Shown here piece by piece: positions 33,721-37,066 of a DNA stretch of 37,066 nucleotides (position 1 is its first letter; the number at the start of each line of letters is the position of its first letter). Where the stretch lies: contig JAFLDB010000019.1 in the NCBI GenBank assembly GCA_017302615.1, positions 1 to 37,066 on the forward strand, given 5' to 3'. The translations under genes were made by a program, and so were the position numbers. This stretch comes from Sphingomonadales bacterium (GTDB lineage Bacteria; Pseudomonadota; Alphaproteobacteria; Sphingomonadales; Sphingomonadaceae). Under the pieces are notes generated by a model. That model ran no database searches. It had not been told where the DNA came from and was given only the letters and a program-made list of their open reading frames with translations.

Positions 33721-34376
33721 AGCCTTGAAAGTGCAGGGATCAGGGCGTCGAAGTGGTCAATCACCGCGTCGGCGCCCAGCTCTGCCGGCGCAGCATCGCA
33801 GAACCCGAAGCTGACCGCGACGCACGGCAGTCCGGCCGCCCGGGCCGCTCCGGTATCGAAGGTCGTGTCGCCGACAAAGGCTGCCGCGCCGCCGCCGCAG
33901 ACCGCCACCATGGCATGCAGGGCATCGGGCGCGGGCTTGAGCGGATAGCGCCCGCCGCCGATCACGCAGGCAAAGCGGGGAGAGAGGTCGAGGGCATCGA
34001 ACAGGCGGACCGCCAGATGCTCCGGCTTGTTGGTAACTACCGCGATCCGGGTTCCGGCTGCGGCCAGCGCGTCCAGCATTTCCGCCGCGCCGGGGTACAG
34101 CGCGGTGTGGTGGGCGATGTTATCGGCATAGTGTGCGATCAGGACCTGGCGCAGCGCTTCGAAGTCGATTCCTTCGTCCCCGCCGGTCAGCGCCAGGGCG
34201 CGGCGCAGCATCAGGCCCGAGCCGCCGCCGATCAGGCCCATCACCTGTTCCTGCGGGACAGAGGGGCGACCGATGGTGGACAAGGCATGGTTAAGGGCCA
34301 CACCAAGGTCACCCGAGGTGTCGAGCAGGGTGCCATCAAGGTCGAACCCGACGATGTCGAAACGGTGTGCGGTCAT
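33717..34376 (-). CDS. gph: Phosphoglycolate phosphatase
   Basis: A 219-residue HAD hydrolase. It has the nucleophile motif DLDGTLLDTSGD (Asp12 and Asp14 in VGFDLDGTLLDT), motif II VVTNKPEHLA and motif III/IV KPAPDALHAMV with FVGDTTFDTGAARAAG. The helical cap from QVMGLIGGGSGLMLRRAL matches Gph. It dephosphorylates 2-phosphoglycolate from DNA 3'-end repair or oxygenase side reactions. The ATG at 34376 is clear; the frame continues upstream only as antisense of glmU. It is divergent from glmU (61 bases between starts) and convergent with the porin, sharing a CTAA stop overlap. Confidence 0.9.
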   Translation of the reverse strand: MTAHRFDIVGFDLDGTLLDTSGDLGVALNHALSTIGRPSVPQEQVMGLIGGGSGLMLRRALALTGGDEGIDFEALRQVLIAHYADNIAHHTALYPGAAEMLDALAAAGTRIAVVTNKPEHLAVRLFDALDLSPRFACVIGGGRYPLKPAPDALHAMVAVCGGGAAAFVGDTTFDTGAARAAGLPCVAVSFGFCDAAPAELGADAVIDHFDALIPALSRL

Positions 34377-34437
34377 ACCGGGGCCATTGGCGCAGCGTTG
34401 TGGAAACGGCAACGATTTGATGGCATGGCGATTAACC

Positions 34438-35793
34438 ATGAGCGCTGACAAACCCCTTGCCGTCATCGTCCTTGCCGCGGGCAAGGGCACCCGCATGAAA
34501 AGCGACCTGCACAAGGTGCTGCACCCCATCGCCGGGCGGCCGATGCTGAAGCACCTGCTGGCCAGCCTGGGCGAGCTGAACCCGGCGCGGCAGGTGATCG
34601 TGGCCGGGGACCGGCGCGAACAGATTGAGGCGGCGCTGGCCGGATCGGGTGCGGAAGTGGTGGTGCAGGAACCGCAGCTCGGCACCGCCCATGCCGCGCT
34701 GATGGCCAAGGATACGCTGGCGGACTTTGACGGGCTGGTGCTGGTCTGCTTCGGCGACGTGCCGTTCCTCTCCAGCGCCACCGTCGCGCGGCTGTGTGCG
34801 GCGCTGGACGGCGCGAAAGTGGCCGTGCTCGGCTTCCGCCCGGCCGATACCGCCGCCTATGGCCGGATCATCGCCGATGACGCCGGAACTGTTGCCAAGA
34901 TGGTCGAGCACAAGGATGCGAACGCTGAAGAGCGCGCGGTCAACCTGTGCAATTCCGGCGTGATCGTGGCCCACAGCGCCGACATGTGGCGCCTGCTGGC
35001 CAAGGTCGATTGCAACAACGCGGCTCAGGAATACTACCTCCCCGATGTCGCCACCCATGCCATCGCCGAAGACGCGCGGGTCGCCGTGGTCGAGGCGGAC
35101 GAGGCCGAAGTGATGGGCATCAACAGCCGCGCCGAACTGGCCGAGGCGGAAAGCCGCTGGCAGCAGCGCCGCCGCCGCGCCGCGATGGATGACGGCGCAA
35201 CACTGATCGCGCCGGAAACGGTATGGTTCGCCTGGGATACCAAGCTGGGCCGCGATGTGCTGGTGGAGCCCAACGTGTTCTTCGGCCCCGGCGTTGCGGT
35301 GGCAGACGGGGTGAAGATCCGCGCCAACTGCCACATCGAGGGTGCGAGCCTCGCCACCGGCGTCGAAGTCGGCCCCTTCGCTCGCCTGCGTCCCGGCACG
35401 GTGCTGGAAGAAAAGGCCAAGGTCGGGAACTTCGTCGAGGTCAAGAAGGCGACGATGGGGGCGGGCGCGAAGGCCAATCACCTGTCCTACATTGGCGATG
35501 CCGAGGTGGGGGCCGGGGCCAACATCGGCGCAGGCACCATCACCTGCAATTACGACGGCTATTTCAAGTACAAGACCGTGATCGGCGAACGCGCCTTCAT
35601 CGGCTCGAACTCGGCGCTGGTCGCCCCGGTCAAGATCGGGGCCGACGCGATGGTCGCGGCCGGCTCTGCGGTGACGCGGGACGTGGCGGCGGGCGAACTG
35701 CGGATCGTGCGCGGCGAACAGCTGGTCAAGCCCGCCTGGGCCGACCGCTTCCACGACGCGATGAAAAAGAAGAAGGCCGAGAAGAAGGGGTAG
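34438..35793 (+). CDS. glmU: Bifunctional GlcNAc-1-P uridyltransferase / GlcN-1-P acetyltransferase
   Basis: A 451-residue GlmU of usual length. The N-terminal pyrophosphorylase domain has LAAGKGTRMKSDLHKVLHP (12-30), GTAHAAL and CFGDVPFLS. A linker helix (AELAEAESRWQQRRRRAAMDDG) leads to the C-terminal left-handed beta-helix (PNVFFGPGVAVADGVKIRANCHIEG, FARLRPGT, ANHLSYIGDAEVGAGANIGAGTITCNYDG). A Lys-rich tail, MKKKKAEKKG, ends it. It makes UDP-GlcNAc for peptidoglycan and LPS from the product made by GlmS and GlmM; glmS begins 1.1 kb downstream. The ATG at 34438 is the start at which family sequence begins. Confidence 0.96.
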   Translation: MSADKPLAVIVLAAGKGTRMKSDLHKVLHPIAGRPMLKHLLASLGELNPARQVIVAGDRREQIEAALAGSGAEVVVQEPQLGTAHAALMAKDTLADFDGLVLVCFGDVPFLSSATVARLCAALDGAKVAVLGFRPADTAAYGRIIADDAGTVAKMVEHKDANAEERAVNLCNSGVIVAHSADMWRLLAKVDCNNAAQEYYLPDVATHAIAEDARVAVVEADEAEVMGINSRAELAEAESRWQQRRRRAAMDDGATLIAPETVWFAWDTKLGRDVLVEPNVFFGPGVAVADGVKIRANCHIEGASLATGVEVGPFARLRPGTVLEEKAKVGNFVEVKKATMGAGAKANHLSYIGDAEVGAGANIGAGTITCNYDGYFKYKTVIGERAFIGSNSALVAPVKIGADAMVAAGSAVTRDVAAGELRIVRGEQLVKPAWADRFHDAMKKKKAEKKG

Positions 35794-35797
35794 TCAT

Positions 35798-36238
35798 ATG
35801 CCGATTGCCCAGATCAATGTCGCTCGCTTCCGCGTACCCAAGGATGATCCTGTCAACGCCGCGTTTATGGCTGCGCTGGATCATGTGAATGCACAGGCCG
35901 AAGCAGCCGATGGCTTCATCTGGCGCCTGGTTGGTGAAGGTAATGATGCAACGGACATCGAAGCCGTTGCCGGTGACCCCGATTTCATCGTCAACATGTC
36001 TGTATGGCGTGATGTGCCTTCGCTTGAGGCCTTTGCCTATCGGCAAGCCGATCATCGCAAGGTGCTTGCCCGGCGCAAGGAGTGGTTCGACCCGATCGAG
36101 CCTTCGGTGGCTTTGTGGCATGTCGAGCCGGGGCATGTTCCCGATGTTGCCGAGGGACTGGCGAAACTGCGGGAACTGGCGGAGGCCGGCCCCAGCCATG
36201 CGGTGTTCAATTTCGCCTGGTACCGGGCGAATGCTTGA
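35798..36238 (+). CDS. DUF3291 family protein
   Basis: A 146-residue protein beginning MPIAQINVARFRVPKDDPVNAAFMAALDHVNAQAEAADGFIWRLVGEGNDATDI, the DUF3291 pattern (dimeric alpha/beta barrel-like, antibiotic biosynthesis monooxygenase superfamily). VNMSVWRDVPSLEAFAYRQADHRKVLARRKEWF continues the fold. The function is unknown. It lies 4 bases after the glmU stop, with an AAGGGG ribosome binding site, and is probably cotranscribed. Composition is slightly less G/C-rich than glmU. Its TGA stop at 36236-36238 lies inside the TTGACA of the following toxin-antitoxin promoter. Confidence 0.85.
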   Translation: MPIAQINVARFRVPKDDPVNAAFMAALDHVNAQAEAADGFIWRLVGEGNDATDIEAVAGDPDFIVNMSVWRDVPSLEAFAYRQADHRKVLARRKEWFDPIEPSVALWHVEPGHVPDVAEGLAKLRELAEAGPSHAVFNFAWYRANA

Positions 36239-36271
36239 CATGATATCATGATATGATATCAGTATATCATC
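36235..36271 (+). promoter_or_regulatory. Promoter and operator of the toxin-antitoxin operon
   Basis: A perfect -35 box TTGACA (36235-36240) is followed after 16 bases by TATCAG (36257-36262) as the best -10. Overlapping dyads include ATGATATCAT (36240-36249), TGATATCA (36254-36261) and ATGATAT-CAGT-ATATCAT (36253-36270). Such A/T-rich dyads suit a ribbon-helix-helix antitoxin acting as autorepressor. The expected transcript start is only a few bases from the antitoxin ATG. Confidence 0.75.
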
Positions 36272-36544
36272 ATGGGCAGATTCCTCGTAGACATCCCTGA
36301 AGAAGACCTGGCTCGGCTCGATGCGCTGGCCAAGGCTGAGGGCAAGTCACGCGCGGCGGTGCTCCGCGAAGCCGTGGCAAACTACATCGCGGCAGAATCG
36401 CAGCAAGGGTTCGAGAAGTATTTTGGCCTGTGGGCAAGGCATGGCTCGACAGTCGACGGTCTCGAGTATGAGGAAAAGCTGCGCGGGGAATGGCCCGAGA
36501 TACCCGAACCTTCTGACTCGAAAAAGAAGCGAGGCGCAGCGTGA
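36272..36544 (+). CDS. Ribbon-helix-helix antitoxin (VapB/CopG type)
   Basis: A 90-residue protein with an N-terminal RHH fold: GRFLVDIPEEDLARLDALAKAEGKSRAAVLREAVANYIAAE (2-42), where the first strand and two helices are the MetJ/Arc-type DNA-binding unit. The C-terminal part (YFGLWARHGSTVDGLEYEEKLRGEWPEIPEP) would wrap the toxin. No Shine-Dalgarno lies before the ATG, and the predicted promoter leaves almost no leader, so the mRNA may be leaderless. It overlaps the toxin start by four bases (GTGA). It should neutralise the PIN toxin and repress its own operon. Confidence 0.85.
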   Translation: MGRFLVDIPEEDLARLDALAKAEGKSRAAVLREAVANYIAAESQQGFEKYFGLWARHGSTVDGLEYEEKLRGEWPEIPEPSDSKKKRGAA

Positions 36545-36909
36545 GCGAGCGCTTCTTCGATACCAACATTGTGATCGACATGCTGCACAATCGCCCCGCA
36601 GCATGGGCGGAGGTGCGCAACGTCACCCGCGCATGGATAAGCCGCATGACCTGGATCGAGGTCATGTCTGGCGCTCCTGAAGGTGCAGCGTCCGAAACTG
36701 AGGAGTTCCTCAGGCTGTTCGCGATGAGCGAAGTTGATGAAGAAATCGCCCGGCGCGCGGCAGCGCTGCGTCACCAACGCAAATCGCTCAAGTCGCCCGA
36801 TGCAATCATTCTGGCTTCCGCCCAGGTCAGCGGGCGCATTCTAGTGACACGAAATACAAAGGATTTTCCGGCAGAGATGCCGGGCATCCGCGTTCCTTAC
36901 ACTCTCTGA
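36541..36909 (+). CDS. vapC: VapC-like PIN-domain toxin ribonuclease
   Basis: A 122-residue PIN-domain protein. The acidic metal site is visible: Asp7 in FFDTNIVIDML, Glu40 in TWIEVMSG, Asp87 in KSPDAIILASA and Asp108 in TRNTKDFP. This is the full PIN signature, so the enzyme should be an Mg-dependent ribonuclease (VapC family, typically cutting tRNA). It starts at GTG overlapping the antitoxin stop, which couples translation of the pair. The module sits between a DUF3291 gene and glmS, with composition less G/C-rich than its flanks, consistent with recent insertion. Confidence 0.88.
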   Translation: MSERFFDTNIVIDMLHNRPAAWAEVRNVTRAWISRMTWIEVMSGAPEGAASETEEFLRLFAMSEVDEEIARRAAALRHQRKSLKSPDAIILASAQVSGRILVTRNTKDFPAEMPGIRVPYTL

Positions 36910-36924
36910 AGAAAGCTAAATTCC

Positions 36925-37066
36925 ATGTGCGGCATTATCGGCATCGTCGGCAAGGAAGAGGTGGCGGAGCGGCTGGTCGACGGCCTGCGGCGGATGGAAT
37001 ACCGCGGCTATGACAGCGCCGGGGTCTGCACTGTCCACGATGGACAGCTGATCCGCCGCCGCGCAC
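36925..37066 (+). CDS. glmS: Glutamine-fructose-6-phosphate aminotransferase, N-terminal part (cut by the window edge)
   Basis: The first 47 residues are present: [18 protein letters not shown], then [20 protein letters not shown]. The N-terminal Cys2 is the glutaminase nucleophile and YRGYDSAG the substrate-binding loop. The enzyme makes glucosamine-6-phosphate, the first step toward UDP-GlcNAc, and works upstream of GlmU. It starts 15 bases after the toxin stop, with GAAAG before the ATG. The gene continues beyond the window. Confidence 0.95.
   Translation, partial: MCGIIGIVGKEEVAERLVDGLRRMEYRGYDSAGVCTVHDGQLIRRRA

Overview
The window looks like chromosomal DNA of a sphingomonad-type alphaproteobacterium (Sphingomonadales; Novosphingobium/Erythrobacter-like, genus not resolved). 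The evidence is high GC, a circularly permuted two-piece alphaproteobacterial tmRNA with the tag ANDNEALALAA, and typical alphaproteobacterial gene orders: lptD-surA-pdxA-rsmA, purM-purN beside an Hda-like gene, and glmU close to glmS. All assignments come from reading motifs and gene order; no database search was possible.

Layout. 1-420: truncated transposase start and a more A/T-rich gapless stretch. 421-1575: a helix-turn-helix protein whose frame carries three copies of a palindromic repeat. 1743-2727: a secreted CHRD protein and a DUF2062 membrane protein. 7327-2729 (minus): a six-gene run of LemA lipoprotein, two TPM-domain proteins, a Nudix hydrolase, an SDR and a LacI regulator. 7484-8538: MscL, the permuted tmRNA and a small membrane protein. 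12170-8665 (minus): a tightly coupled arginine-succinyltransferase cluster (M20 hydrolase, astA, astB). 12369-14429: malate synthase G, separated from the next convergent operon by a perfect 28-bp palindrome. 20182-14598 (minus): lptD-surA-pdxA-rsmA. 20281-22178: pepA-holC. 22262-23420: ndk, a DUF465 protein and a small conserved protein, with two clear terminators. 23439-23917: a REP-like element and a low-GC NTF2-like lipoprotein gene. 26050-24013 (minus): purM and a purN fused to a YjbR/MmcQ-like domain. 26087-29110: a membrane-anchored protein, an Hda-like ATPase, cysE and a DUF2794 gene. 30637-29107 (minus): two membrane proteins. 31881-33720: an SDR and, divergently, a phosphate-selective-type porin with a Pho-box-like site. 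34376-33717 (minus): gph. 34438 to the end: glmU, a DUF3291 gene, a toxin-antitoxin pair and the start of glmS.

Most of the window is housekeeping: outer-membrane biogenesis, purine, PLP, cysteine and UDP-GlcNAc synthesis, ribosome rescue and replication control. The accessory parts are the left edge, the repeat-invaded HTH gene, the NTF2-like lipoprotein island near 23.5 kb and the toxin-antitoxin pair wedged between glmU and glmS. No CRISPR array, prophage or clearly novel multigene system is visible. The least routine observations are the in-frame palindromic repeats, the PurN-YjbR fusion, the M20 enzyme leading the arginine-succinylation operon, and the apparently leaderless toxin-antitoxin operon whose -35 box contains the stop codon of the preceding gene.
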